Positions 46,085 through 54,399 of a stretch of 64,000 nt of DNA are shown here, in pieces. The number at the start of each line of letters is the position of its first letter. Position 1 is the stretch's first letter. Below the pieces are notes generated by a model. The model made no database searches. It was not told the DNA's origin and was given only the letters and a program-made list of their open reading frames with translations. The position numbers and the translations under genes were made by a program. The stretch spans positions 248,001-312,000 of the forward strand of contig NZ_QGOK01000005.1 in assembly GCF_003259175.1 (NCBI RefSeq), in the 5' to 3' direction. The stretch comes from Marinomonas shanghaiensis (GTDB taxonomy: Bacteria; Pseudomonadota; Gammaproteobacteria; Pseudomonadales; Marinomonadaceae).

Positions 46085-46396
46085 CTAAACACTGCCTTCT
46101 TTCTCAATCACCAGAATACGGGCTTCACCAATTGGGTGTGCGACGTGTTCTGTGCCAATGGTCGCATAGAAAATATCACCTACCGTCATCAGTTGAATAT
46201 GTTCTTTTCCATCGACTCGATAATGCATATTCACCTCGCCATCTAACACCACAAACACTTCTTCACCATTATTTATGTGCCATTTGTACGGCTGATTCGT
46301 CCAATGCAACCGAGTTGTCACACCGTTCATATTGGCAATGTCCAACGCGCCCCAGGCGCGGTCGGCAGTGAAGTCTTTGGCTTTGATGAATGTCAT
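46085..46396 (-). CDS. Cupin-domain protein
   Basis: A 103-residue single-domain cupin. WHINNGEEVFVVLDGEVNMHY is motif 1 (His and Glu metal ligands; the usual second His is Asn) and GDIFYATIGTEHVAHP is motif 2 with its His. Such small cupins act as metal-dependent isomerases, sugar- or hormone-like binders, or regulators, and no specific role can be given. The start at 46396 has GGAATAAAA upstream. A truncated relative lies at 44115. Confidence 0.82.
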   Translation of the reverse strand: MTFIKAKDFTADRAWGALDIANMNGVTTRLHWTNQPYKWHINNGEEVFVVLDGEVNMHYRVDGKEHIQLMTVGDIFYATIGTEHVAHPIGEARILVIEKEGSV

Positions 46397-46535
46397 GGTT
46401 TTATTCCGAAAATGATTGAGACAACACAAAGCTAGAATGCCATAGTGGTGAAGACAAGATGTCGATATTGCTTAGGTTAAAATGGCGGTAATAAAAGTCA
46501 AAATATGGGCTGAGTGCGTCAAAGTGTTTGAATGG

Positions 46536-47132
46536 TTAGATAATTGGGGAGAGGCTTCTAGTAAATATCTCTGTCATTGGTTGATAGTCACATTCTAAAC
46601 ATCCACGAATGTTAGACTCAATCCATTGATCTTTTGAGATGTCTTTAAAGCTTAAATTGTAGCCGCAATGGATAGCCAGATGTTCAAACAGTAGGCGCTG
46701 TGTTCTTCCGTTCCCTTCTCGGAATGGGTGAACCATATTCAATTCAATATACAATTCCGCCATTTCTTGGCAAAAATCATCGAAACCTAAGTGTTCAAAA
46801 AAGTCTTTTTTTCTCAATTGGTCAAATAACTTGTTAGCTTCTTTTTTAATAAACTCAGGCTGGCAAAAACGGGTATCTTGCTTTGAAATCGCAATATTTC
46901 GTATTTTTCCTGCCCACTCATATAAATCTCCGAAGAGTTTTTCGTGCAGAAGACAAAGATAGGGGAAGTCGTAGGGGGCGGGTTTAAAGTCAATATCAGC
47001 AAGCGCTAGGGTAGATAGCTGGTTTTCCATATCGCTTAACTCAACAGAGTCTTTAATACCAAGTTTATTGATTAAGGTACTGGAGTCAGAATAAGTATAC
47101 GGGTCCTGGCCAACACCGTATTTATCTACCAT
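46536..47132 (-). CDS. fic: Fic-domain AMPylase toxin
   Basis: A 198-residue Fic protein transferring AMP, or a related group, onto target proteins. The core motif HPFREGNGR (residues 135-143) is complete, and the upstream beta-hairpin WAGKIRNIAISKQDTRF is present. The protein itself lacks the inhibitory S/T-x-x-x-E-G/N motif, so it is class I and needs a partner. That motif is found in the small gene 4 bp upstream. Homologous Fic-YhfG pairs occur in enterobacteria. It is likely an active toxin held by its antitoxin. Confidence 0.87.
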   Translation of the reverse strand: MVDKYGVGQDPYTYSDSSTLINKLGIKDSVELSDMENQLSTLALADIDFKPAPYDFPYLCLLHEKLFGDLYEWAGKIRNIAISKQDTRFCQPEFIKKEANKLFDQLRKKDFFEHLGFDDFCQEMAELYIELNMVHPFREGNGRTQRLLFEHLAIHCGYNLSFKDISKDQWIESNIRGCLECDYQPMTEIFTRSLSPII

Positions 47133-47136
47133 TGGA

Positions 47137-47319
47137 TTAACCTAAGTATTTCTTTAAAAGTTGTTCTTTTTTTACCTTTCTTTCTGATGCGCTGAGAGAA
47201 AGTAAGGATTTGTCTACAGAATAGCCCTCTAAACGCATGCTTTCGACGAAGTTATCGCCTTTTTTGCTTGTGTAGGCTTGCTGTTTAGAAGTCAATGATA
47301 GCGTTGGTTTGTGTCTCAT
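47137..47319 (-). CDS. yhfG: YhfG-family antitoxin of Fic
   Basis: A 60-residue antitoxin. SMRLEG at residues 27-32 is the Fic-inhibitory S-x-x-x-E-G motif, whose Glu blocks the ATP gamma-phosphate position of class I Fic enzymes. The rest resembles YhfG of E. coli. The minus-strand ATG at 47319 has AAGGGAA upstream, so the longer in-frame start at 47349 is not needed. It is transcribed ahead of and with fic. Confidence 0.82.
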   Translation of the reverse strand: MRHKPTLSLTSKQQAYTSKKGDNFVESMRLEGYSVDKSLLSLSASERKVKKEQLLKKYLG

Positions 47320-47413
47320 GTTGATTCCCTTAGCGAGTATGCTAGTCAAGTATAACCTAGTCTATTACAGGCTTCTATTCCTGATCTTGGTTGAAAAGGG
47401 AGAATTGATAGAG

Positions 47414-47698
47414 TTAGTGCCTAGATAATGCCTGGTAGAATTCCGAGTTATCTTGAATTATTGCCAGCACTTTGGCCGCCAAACCTGTAGGGTTACGACG
47501 TCGGCTTTCCCAGCTTTTAATCGTATCTATGCTGCTACCAAGGGCTTTGGCAAATTCTGCTTGAGATACTTGCAGACTATCGCGAATAGACTTAACGTCA
47601 GCGATCTCAAAGCGAGTAATACGAGAGGCTGCTTTACGGCCTTGGTGTATTTCTACCGCTTCTTCTAAAGAAGGTTTTAATTCGTTGAAAAGAGTCAT
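47414..47698 (-). CDS. NadS/HigA-type helix-turn-helix protein, orphan antitoxin
   Basis: A 94-residue protein with an N-terminal arm (MTLFNELKPSLEEAVEIHQG) and a C-terminal helix-turn-helix (about 35-90): VKSIRDSLQVSQAEFAKAL, GSSIDTIKSWESRRRNPTG. This is the NadS/HigA2 form of antitoxin, normally encoded directly downstream of a RelE/HigB toxin. The sequence upstream on this strand is non-coding or belongs to the plus-strand TPR gene, so no toxin partner remains. It may be a leftover that now acts as a repressor or cross-neutralises another toxin. Confidence 0.75.
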   Translation of the reverse strand: MTLFNELKPSLEEAVEIHQGRKAASRITRFEIADVKSIRDSLQVSQAEFAKALGSSIDTIKSWESRRRNPTGLAAKVLAIIQDNSEFYQALSRH

Positions 47699-47874
47699 AG
47701 GGTTTCTCTAAGTAAACTTCATTGGTGTACATTGTACTCTTTTATGTTTGTTTTCAAAGCCTAAACGTTAGATAAGTCGATCTTGTATGGCTAAAAAAGT
47801 CAGTATGAATTGCCTGAACGCGCTATTAGGCGCTACTCTTGTTTCACCTTCATTATTCACAAGGATGTCACAGA

Positions 47875-50250
47875 GTGCTCTCCTTTCTCATTCGTTTTGT
47901 TTTTATCAGTTTTCTATTTTCCTCTGCGGCTGTTTTCTCGGCAGATAATGTCTCCATCTCAACAGAGTCAAGTGCTTCAAACATTGCGCCACAACCCATA
48001 TCGAACTCCCAACTACCCGAATGGTTTTACCGAGAGTTAACGTCAATTCGCAAAGACGTTAGCGTGCTCGATGCAACTGGCGCAACGAAAGAACAAATTC
48101 AAGAGCTGAAAGAACGGATTGGAAAAATCGAAGTTCGTCTTGAAGAATCTCAAAAGTACACAGAAGATAAACTGATTGATCAAAGTGCGCGCATTGGCGA
48201 CATTGCCGAATCTAATACGTTCTCCATCACTTTATTCGCTGTGATTGCGGGTGTGTTAGGGACCTTGATTGCGGTAATTACGATTATAAATAGCTGGAAG
48301 GCAAACCGTGAAGCGGTTGCGAATGCCGAAAAAGCAGCGAGTGAAAAACTGGATACATGGACGAAGGAAAAAGAAACGGATCTTACGGAAAAGTTTAATC
48401 AAAAGTTAGCGGAGCTGAGTGAACGCCACGAGAAAGAGTTTCAGATAATCCGTGACAATGCCGAAGAGCAAGCCTTTGATAACGATATCAATGAAGCCTA
48501 TGTGTTGGCAGGTAAAGATCGTATTGATGATGCAATGAGTCGCATTAATAATGTTATGAGACGAGTTGAAAATAGTGACTTAAGCAAGCACCAAAGAGTT
48601 CATGCAAAAGCGCTATATTATAAAGGACTTATTTATTATGTTGATAATCAGTTCGAAAATGAAATCAAAGCTTATGACGATTTAGTTAACAGATTCAAAG
48701 ACACTCAGAAGCCCGATATACAAGGGCTGGTCGTGAGAGCATTGATTAATAAAGGAGCTACCTTAGGCCAGCTGAATCGTTTAGACGAGGCTGTGATAAT
48801 TATTGACAGCTTGCTGGAACGATTTAAAGACAGTGCAGAAGCTGATATTCAAGTGTTGCTTGCGAACGCTCTCATTAATAAAGGAGTGATGTTAGAAAAA
48901 TTGAATCGTTTAGATGAGGCTGTGATCATTATTGACAGCTTGCTGAAACGATTTAAAGATAGCACAGAGATGGATATTCAAGTGTTACTTGCTAATGCTC
49001 TCGTGAATAAAGGAGCGATATTAGGCAAATTGGGTCGGCCAGATGAGGAGGTGGCCGTGTATGATTACTTGCTAGAAAAGTTCAAAGGCAGCAAAGAGTT
49101 GGAGTTACAGGAGCAAGTTGCAAAAGCACTGTATAACAAAGGTAGTACGTTGAGCCAATTGCATTGCTTAGAAGAAGCAGTTGAGGTTTATAGTGCATTG
49201 TTGGAACGATTCAAAGACAGTGCCGAAGCAGTAATACAAGAACAGGTCGCAAAGGCACTTATGAATAAAGGAGTTGTTTTAGGTCAATTGAATTGTTTAG
49301 AAGAGGCTATTGAAGTGTATAGCAAATTGTTTGAACGATTTATGGGGAGTGACGAAGTCACGACACAAGAACATGTCGCGAAAGCACTGATAAACAAGGG
49401 AGTTATGTTAGGGAAATTGAACCGTTCAGAAGAAGCTGTTGCGGTGTATGACTTGTTGTTTGAAGGCTTCAAAGACTGCCGTGAAATAGCATTACAAGTG
49501 TTGATCGCGCAAGCACTTATAAACAAAGGCGTGAGGCTAGGTCAAATGAACTGTCCAGAAGACGAAATATTGGTGTATGACAAATTGCTTGAACGATTCA
49601 AAGAAAGCGATGACCTAGGACTACAAGCGCTGGCCACTACAGCACTTATGAACAAAGGGGTGAAGTTAAAACAATTGAATCGTTTAGAAGAGGCGATAGT
49701 GGTGTATGACTCCTTGCTCGATAGATTCAAAAACAGTGATGCCGCCGCGATACAAGAGCTGATAGCTACCGTATTTATTGATAAAGGATTTACGTTAGGC
49801 AAATTGAATCGTTTTAAAGAAGCTATTGCGATGTATGACGCATTGCTGGAACGATTCAAAGATAATGAAGAAGCCGTTATACAAAGACAAGTAGTGACTG
49901 CTTTATGTAATAAAGCAGAGCTGGTAATTGCAGTAAATAGCAAAGAGCAGGCGACAAAAGCCATTCAGGAAGCCATTATTTTTACCAAGGGTGGTTATAA
50001 ATTACATCGAGCCATTCTAGAAATACTGAATTTTATGGTTGAAGAGTCAACAGTGGGTGATGTATTTAGGAGCATAGAAAATATCCCTGAAGGAGAAGTA
50101 TTAGTATGGGGTTTTGATGATATTCGTTCGCTTATTGAAAAGCTCGAATCCCCTCAAAAAGAACAAGTCGAGGCTTTTGTTCGTTTCTTTGAAGATCACC
50201 ACGACAAAGTTAAGCTAAAAGAAGAGCTGGATCAGATTCCTCATATTTAG
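47875..50250 (+). CDS. Membrane-anchored tetratricopeptide-repeat protein
   Basis: About 791 residues. A signal-like N-terminus (LSFLIRFVFISFLFSSAAVFSA) is followed by a coiled-coil-like charged stretch (about 40-115), one membrane helix (TLFAVIAGVLGTLIAVITII, about 130-150), another coiled coil (to about 215) and ten near-identical 43-residue TPR-like units (consensus NKG..LGQLNRLEEAI.VYD.LLERFKDS) plus a degenerate eleventh. GTG 47875 has AAGGA 9 bases upstream and gives a clean signal peptide. It is probably a scaffold facing cytoplasm or periplasm. Function is unknown, and neighbouring genes are antitoxin-like. Confidence 0.75.
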   Translation: MLSFLIRFVFISFLFSSAAVFSADNVSISTESSASNIAPQPISNSQLPEWFYRELTSIRKDVSVLDATGATKEQIQELKERIGKIEVRLEESQKYTEDKLIDQSARIGDIAESNTFSITLFAVIAGVLGTLIAVITIINSWKANREAVANAEKAASEKLDTWTKEKETDLTEKFNQKLAELSERHEKEFQIIRDNAEEQAFDNDINEAYVLAGKDRIDDAMSRINNVMRRVENSDLSKHQRVHAKALYYKGLIYYVDNQFENEIKAYDDLVNRFKDTQKPDIQGLVVRALINKGATLGQLNRLDEAVIIIDSLLERFKDSAEADIQVLLANALINKGVMLEKLNRLDEAVIIIDSLLKRFKDSTEMDIQVLLANALVNKGAILGKLGRPDEEVAVYDYLLEKFKGSKELELQEQVAKALYNKGSTLSQLHCLEEAVEVYSALLERFKDSAEAVIQEQVAKALMNKGVVLGQLNCLEEAIEVYSKLFERFMGSDEVTTQEHVAKALINKGVMLGKLNRSEEAVAVYDLLFEGFKDCREIALQVLIAQALINKGVRLGQMNCPEDEILVYDKLLERFKESDDLGLQALATTALMNKGVKLKQLNRLEEAIVVYDSLLDRFKNSDAAAIQELIATVFIDKGFTLGKLNRFKEAIAMYDALLERFKDNEEAVIQRQVVTALCNKAELVIAVNSKEQATKAIQEAIIFTKGGYKLHRAILEILNFMVEESTVGDVFRSIENIPEGEVLVWGFDDIRSLIEKLESPQKEQVEAFVRFFEDHHDKVKLKEELDQIPHI
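48620..49990 (+). repeat. Tandem 129-bp coding repeats
   Basis: Within the TPR gene, units of 129 bp recur. For example, AATAAAGG starts at 48748 and again at 48877, exactly 129 bp apart. About ten units are recognisable, the second and third being nearly identical in DNA. Such arrays change copy number by recombination or slippage. Confidence 0.75.
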
Positions 50251-50259
50251 CTGTAATGC

Positions 50260-50547
50260 TTAAACATCATGCGACATCTTGTGTGGTGTTAAGTTGAGCT
50301 CAAATCCACAAGCATGGGCGTATTTTAGTAGCGTCGCCCAGCTTGGGTTGGCGTTGCCGCGCTCTAATCGACTGATATTACTTTTTTGTGTGTGCATGCG
50401 TTTTGCGAGTTGTTCTTGGGTTAGTCCGGCTTGGGCGCGCATCGAGAGCAGTTGATCAATGAACGCGAATTCATTTTCAAGTCGTTCATATTCCGCACGA
50501 ACCTCTGTGTTGCTCAATGCCCGTTGTTTTAAGTGTTGTAGACTCAT
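50260..50547 (-). CDS. XRE-family helix-turn-helix protein, orphan antitoxin-like
   Basis: A 95-residue protein with an N-terminal helix (LKQRALSNTEVRAEYERLE) and a helix-turn-helix (about 33-90: QAGLTQEQLAKRMHTQKSNI, SRLERGNANPSW). This is the HigA-like layout of antitoxins paired with RelE-type toxins, the N-terminal part being typical of the toxin-binding arm. No toxin gene adjoins it on the minus strand. The start at 50547 has AGAGAGGAAA upstream. It is divergent from trpR. Confidence 0.75.
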   Translation of the reverse strand: MSLQHLKQRALSNTEVRAEYERLENEFAFIDQLLSMRAQAGLTQEQLAKRMHTQKSNISRLERGNANPSWATLLKYAHACGFELNLTPHKMSHDV

Positions 50548-50611
50548 CAGTTTTTCCTCTCTTGTTATCTTAAATGATAACCTCCATTTCAATTTTTATC
50601 ACTCTATGCTG

Positions 50612-50648
50612 TTGCTTAAAAAAACAAAATGAAATACTGTACTAGTAC
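50612..50648 (+). promoter_or_regulatory. trpR-trpE-trpG promoter with overlapping TrpR-like operator
   Basis: TTGCTT (50612-50617) and TACTGT (50635-50640) are separated by exactly 17 bp. The perfect palindrome GTACTAGTAC (50639-50648), with the CTAG core of the known TrpR operator, overlaps the -10 element. The operon's first gene encodes TrpR, so tryptophan-dependent autorepression is strongly suggested. Confidence 0.6.
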
Positions 50649-50683
50649 GTGAATACATAACTGTTTATCAAATAGAAGTGCCT

Positions 50684-50914
50684 ATGAAAGATTTGATCCA
50701 GTTTCTTACCGAAGTAGACGATGAATTGGTGTTGGAGAAGCGTTTAAAAGTACTGCTGACACCGAATGAAATTAGTGAAATGGTCAGTCGTTTGAAGATC
50801 ATTGCCTTGTTAGACGAAGGCGTGCCGCAGCGAGACATTGCGAAACAATTAGGTGTGGGTATTGCCACTGTGACCCGTGGTTCCCGAGCATTGAAGGAAT
50901 TAAAAGAGATATGA
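50684..50914 (+). CDS. trpR: Trp operon repressor-like protein
   Basis: A 76-residue TrpR-family repressor, shorter than the 108 of E. coli, lacking the N-terminal arm and C-terminal extension. The core is well kept: LLTPNEISEMVSRLKIIALL, then SQR-like PQRDIAKQLGVGIATVTRGSRAL, the reading-head helix. It should bind tryptophan and the CTAG palindrome upstream. ATG 50684 follows AGAAG. GTG 50678 is an alternative. It overlaps trpE as ATGA, placing the repressor in the operon it controls. Confidence 0.87.
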   Translation: MKDLIQFLTEVDDELVLEKRLKVLLTPNEISEMVSRLKIIALLDEGVPQRDIAKQLGVGIATVTRGSRALKELKEI

Positions 50915-52335
50915 ATTCATACAATAAAAAGCCGCAGCGCATCACGCTGCCGCGTAAACCTAAGTACATCACTATCAGTTCAGCCTGCGATTTTTTTGAC
51001 TTGTTTAAAAAGGTTGAGAAGCGTTTTGATCACTGTTTTATGTTGGAATCCCTTGGTGAAGAGAGCTTCATTTCCCGCCATTCGATCATTGGCTTTGACC
51101 CCGAAAAATTGATCTGGGCCGAAGGCAAGCAGCTGTTTATCCAAGAACGTGACGGCACCACGGAATCGTTTGAATCCGACAATCCGTATTATTTGCTGCG
51201 TGATATCGTGCCGCAGAATATTTTGTCGCGTGGTTTTGCGGGTGGTTTAACGGGTTATATCGGTTACGACAGCATGAACTATTTCGAGCCGACCTTGGAT
51301 TTGCAATCGAGTGACATGTTCGACGCGTTTCGTTTTGGTTTGTACAAAGACGGTCTGATTTTGGACAAGATGACAGGCGAAGTTTTTTACTTCTACTATG
51401 AAGACGAGTCTGGTGATGCAAACCGTGTGGACTTGGTGAACGCCATGATGGCAGAACCAACGCCTGCAAATGGTCCCTTTGTGGTCACGCCAGCGGGTGA
51501 GTCCATGAGCAAAGCGGATCATGCGAATGCAGTCGCTAAGGTGAAGCAAGACATCATTGAGGGTAAGATCTTCCAGTGCGAAGTGGGATTTAAAAAATGG
51601 TTCGATATGGAAGGCGACACCATTAATTTGTACGAGCAATTGCGTGAAGTGAATCCATCGCCGCAAATGTATTACATCAAGTTTGGTGAGCAAAAAGTCA
51701 TCGGCGCGAGTCCTGAGTTGTTGTTCCGTGTGCGCCAAGGGGAAATGGAAACCTTCCCATTAGCAGGCACGGCGAAGCGTGGTAAAGACGCGGCAGAAGA
51801 CACCGCCTTTGCGCGAGCTTTGTTGAACGATCCGAAAGAAATCGCCGAACACAATATGATTGTTGATCTACATCGTAACGACATCGGCCGTGTGGCGCGC
51901 TTCGGCACAGTAAAAGTTCGTAGCTTGATGGACATTAAACGCTTTAGTCATGTTCAGCACATTTCCAGCGAGATTGTCGGCATCATGGCGGAAGATCACG
52001 ACATGTTCTCTGCCTTGGCGAGCAACTTCCCTGCGGGAACCTTGACTGGCGCGCCAAAAATCGAAGCCATGAAGATCATCGACGATTTGGAAAACGATGG
52101 TCGTGGGCCATACGGTGGTGCGGTTGGACAGTTCTCTTTTAACGGCGATTGTATGTTTGCGATTCCGATTCGTACTGTGTTTGCCAAGGGCAACAAAGCC
52201 TATGTGCAAACCTGTGGTGGTAATGTATATGACTCAAACGCCGAAGACGAATACGAAGAAATCCAACGTAAATTTGCTGGTACCAAACGTGTACTGGACA
52301 GTTTCGCGCCAGCCAACACACAAGACAAAGCGTAA
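50911..52335 (+). CDS. trpE: Anthranilate synthase component I
   Basis: A 474-residue chorismate-utilising enzyme making anthranilate with ammonia supplied by TrpG. The N-terminal LES motif in FMLESLGEES is the tryptophan feedback site. The catalytic domain has FPLAGTAKRGKDAAEDT, EHNMIVDLHRNDIGRV and FPAGTLTGAPKIEAMKII, and ends GGNVYDSNAEDEYEEIQRKF. It starts on the ATGA overlap with trpR. Together with trpG it gives the first committed step of tryptophan synthesis. The later trp genes are not in the window. Confidence 0.94.
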   Translation: MNSYNKKPQRITLPRKPKYITISSACDFFDLFKKVEKRFDHCFMLESLGEESFISRHSIIGFDPEKLIWAEGKQLFIQERDGTTESFESDNPYYLLRDIVPQNILSRGFAGGLTGYIGYDSMNYFEPTLDLQSSDMFDAFRFGLYKDGLILDKMTGEVFYFYYEDESGDANRVDLVNAMMAEPTPANGPFVVTPAGESMSKADHANAVAKVKQDIIEGKIFQCEVGFKKWFDMEGDTINLYEQLREVNPSPQMYYIKFGEQKVIGASPELLFRVRQGEMETFPLAGTAKRGKDAAEDTAFARALLNDPKEIAEHNMIVDLHRNDIGRVARFGTVKVRSLMDIKRFSHVQHISSEIVGIMAEDHDMFSALASNFPAGTLTGAPKIEAMKIIDDLENDGRGPYGGAVGQFSFNGDCMFAIPIRTVFAKGNKAYVQTCGGNVYDSNAEDEYEEIQRKFAGTKRVLDSFAPANTQDKA

Positions 52336-52346
52336 GGGAGGCCGAC

Positions 52347-53009
52347 ATGAAAGTGTATATTATCGACAATTACGATTCCTTCACTTACAACCTGTATCAG
52401 TTTATTGGTGAAGTATTAGAAACCGAAAAAAGCCGTGGCGAAATCGACGCCTTTGAGGTGATTGTTAAACGCAATGATGAAGTGACATTAGATGACATTC
52501 GTGCCGCCGCGCCAGATCGTATTATTATTTCTCCAGGGCCAGGTTCTCCAGACGACAAGGCGTACTTTGGTGTGTGTGCGGACGTGATTTTAGAATTCGG
52601 CAAAAGTATTCCACTGCTGGGGGTTTGCTTGGGAATGCAGGGGATTTGTCATGTATTTGGCGGCAAAGTCGTTAAAGCCCCCCTGCCAATGCACGGGAAA
52701 ACTAGCCCGATTACCCACAATGGCGAAGGCATCTTCCACGACATTCCAGACCAGCTAGAAGTCATGCGTTACCACTCATTGATTGCCGAAGCAGAAAGCT
52801 TTCCAGATGTGTTGGAAGTAACGGCTTCTGTTGGCGATTTAAAAGCAGCCGACTTCAAAGACATTGCCACGATTCATAAAGGCGGAAAGTTTGAGCTGAT
52901 GGGCGTTCGACACAAAGAATACCCAATCCAAGGCATTCAGTTTCACCCAGAATCCTTCGCAACTGAAGGTGGCAAAGACCTGATCAAAAACTTCTTGTTT
53001 CAGGTTTGA
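52347..53009 (+). CDS. trpG: Anthranilate synthase component II (glutamine amidotransferase)
   Basis: A 220-residue class I glutamine amidotransferase. MKVYIIDNYDSFTYNL starts the domain, and ISPGPGSPDD forms the oxyanion region. The nucleophile Cys is in LLGVCLGMQG, where Met replaces the usual His after Gly, and the His-Glu pair is in IQFHPESFAT. Its closeness to trpE (11 bp, GGGAGG upstream) assigns it to anthranilate rather than aminodeoxychorismate synthesis. In some bacteria TrpG serves both. Confidence 0.93.
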   Translation: MKVYIIDNYDSFTYNLYQFIGEVLETEKSRGEIDAFEVIVKRNDEVTLDDIRAAAPDRIIISPGPGSPDDKAYFGVCADVILEFGKSIPLLGVCLGMQGICHVFGGKVVKAPLPMHGKTSPITHNGEGIFHDIPDQLEVMRYHSLIAEAESFPDVLEVTASVGDLKAADFKDIATIHKGGKFELMGVRHKEYPIQGIQFHPESFATEGGKDLIKNFLFQV

Positions 53010-53056
53010 TTGTCTTTTAACAAGTTTTCTAGTTGAGGGATTTCATCATGGATATC

Positions 53057-53079
53057 GTTTATACTGACATCGTATAAAC
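53057..53079. promoter_or_regulatory. Inverted repeat upstream of the AAA-PIN pair
   Basis: GTTTATA (53057-53063) and TATAAAC (53073-53079) are exact reverse complements around a 9-bp spacer and overlap a TATACT hexamer (53060-53065). They lie 25 bp upstream of the ATPase start. A self-repression site is possible. Confidence 0.4.
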
Positions 53080-53103
53080 ATCATTTTTATCGAAGGAAGA
53101 GTT

Positions 53104-54399
53104 ATGCTAACTCAAATCCATATTGAGAATTTTAAGAGCTATAGAAAGCAGTCCTTATATTTAGCGCCTCTTACTTTGATGATTGGTGCTAATGCTTCTG
53201 GTAAAAGTAATGCTCTTGAGGCATTTCGTTTTCTCTGCTGGTTAAGTCAGGGACAAAAACTATCCGTTTTGAAACATCAAGTTAGTGAGTCAGAGCAAAT
53301 ATTGCGTGGGCAAGTGCGAGACTTGGGGTATTTGGGCTCTCAATCTTTCAAGCTAGGGTGTTCTACTGATGATGTAGATTGGGATCATTTTGAGACAGAA
53401 ATAAGCCTTCGTGATGGTGAATTGCATATTTCGCAAGAAATGATTACTTCATCTAAGGAAAATTTCCCACTCTATAAGGTTGAGCAGGCTTCCTCTGGAT
53501 TAGGAACAGATGTCCGTGTGGCTTATAATAATTTTGCTCGTGGAGGGAGGAAGCCTCAAGTTAGTTGCACTGATCAAATCGCTATTTTAAACCAGCTTGC
53601 CAGTTCTGCAATGTTTGAATCAGGTCATAAGAAAGCACGTGAAGTAATACCAAAAGCCACAAATAAGTTTGAGCGGCTTTTAGCTGACACTTTGTTTTTA
53701 GACCCTGTTCCATCACTTATGCGCGGAGATAGCTATCCAGAAAAGCGTTTAAGAGGCGATTGTGCTAATTTATCTGGTGTTCTTTATAGTCTGTGGCAAG
53801 ACTCTGAGTCAAAGCCAATTGTAATTGATTTTATTCGTAGTTTGCCTGAGCAAGATGTTAGGACATTGTCGTTTATTGATGATCGAAGAGGTCGATTTTC
53901 TCTTCAGCTAGTTGAAAACTTTGGAAATGAAGAACGAGAATGGTCGGTTGAATTATTGTCAGATGGTACTTTGCGTGTGTTGGCTATAGCTGCTGCACTT
54001 TTGTCGGCACCTGAAGGCTCAACGGTTGTTATCGAAGAGGTCGATAATGGTGTTCATCCGTCTAGAGCAAAGCAATTATTAGAAACAATGCGTCAGCAAG
54101 CTGCTCTTAGGGGAGTTAGACTTTTGCTTTCTACGCATAACCCAGCGTTGATGGATTCACTTCCTGATGCCGCGCTAGGGGATGTTGTTTTTTGCTATCG
54201 GAGTCCTGAAACGGGAGAGAGTAAATTAGTAAGACTTTCTGATTTACAAGATTATCCGGGATTGGTATCACAAGGTCCTCTGGGGGAGCTCGTGACTAAT
54301 GGTGTGGTTGATCGATTTGTAAAGTCACCAACATCGCTAGATCAAAAGAAAAAAAATGCGCTTGATTGGCTAAATAGAATGCAAGGTGATATTGCATGA
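53104..54399 (+). CDS. SMC/OLD-like AAA ATPase (AAA_15/21 group)
   Basis: A 431-residue ABC/SMC-type ATPase. Walker A is IGANASGKSN (G28-S35) behind the typical start LTQIHIENFKSYRKQSL. A signature-like LLSDGTLRVLAIAAAL lies near 285, Walker B is VVIEEVDNGVHPS (about 307-319) and the His switch is LLLSTHNPALM (about 340-350). The middle (about 60-260) carries an insert of unknown fold. There is no TOPRIM domain, unlike full-length OLD nucleases. GGAAGAG precedes ATG 53104. It overlaps the PIN-like gene as ATGA, so the two form a coupled unit, probably a sensor ATPase plus nuclease. Confidence 0.85.
   Translation: MLTQIHIENFKSYRKQSLYLAPLTLMIGANASGKSNALEAFRFLCWLSQGQKLSVLKHQVSESEQILRGQVRDLGYLGSQSFKLGCSTDDVDWDHFETEISLRDGELHISQEMITSSKENFPLYKVEQASSGLGTDVRVAYNNFARGGRKPQVSCTDQIAILNQLASSAMFESGHKKAREVIPKATNKFERLLADTLFLDPVPSLMRGDSYPEKRLRGDCANLSGVLYSLWQDSESKPIVIDFIRSLPEQDVRTLSFIDDRRGRFSLQLVENFGNEEREWSVELLSDGTLRVLAIAAALLSAPEGSTVVIEEVDNGVHPSRAKQLLETMRQQAALRGVRLLLSTHNPALMDSLPDAALGDVVFCYRSPETGESKLVRLSDLQDYPGLVSQGPLGELVTNGVVDRFVKSPTSLDQKKKNALDWLNRMQGDIA

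Noticed and set aside
48620..49990. Regularly spaced repeats that could suggest a CRISPR array
   Set aside because: The 129-bp units are continuous coding sequence for TPR-like repeats, with no short identical repeats and unique spacers.
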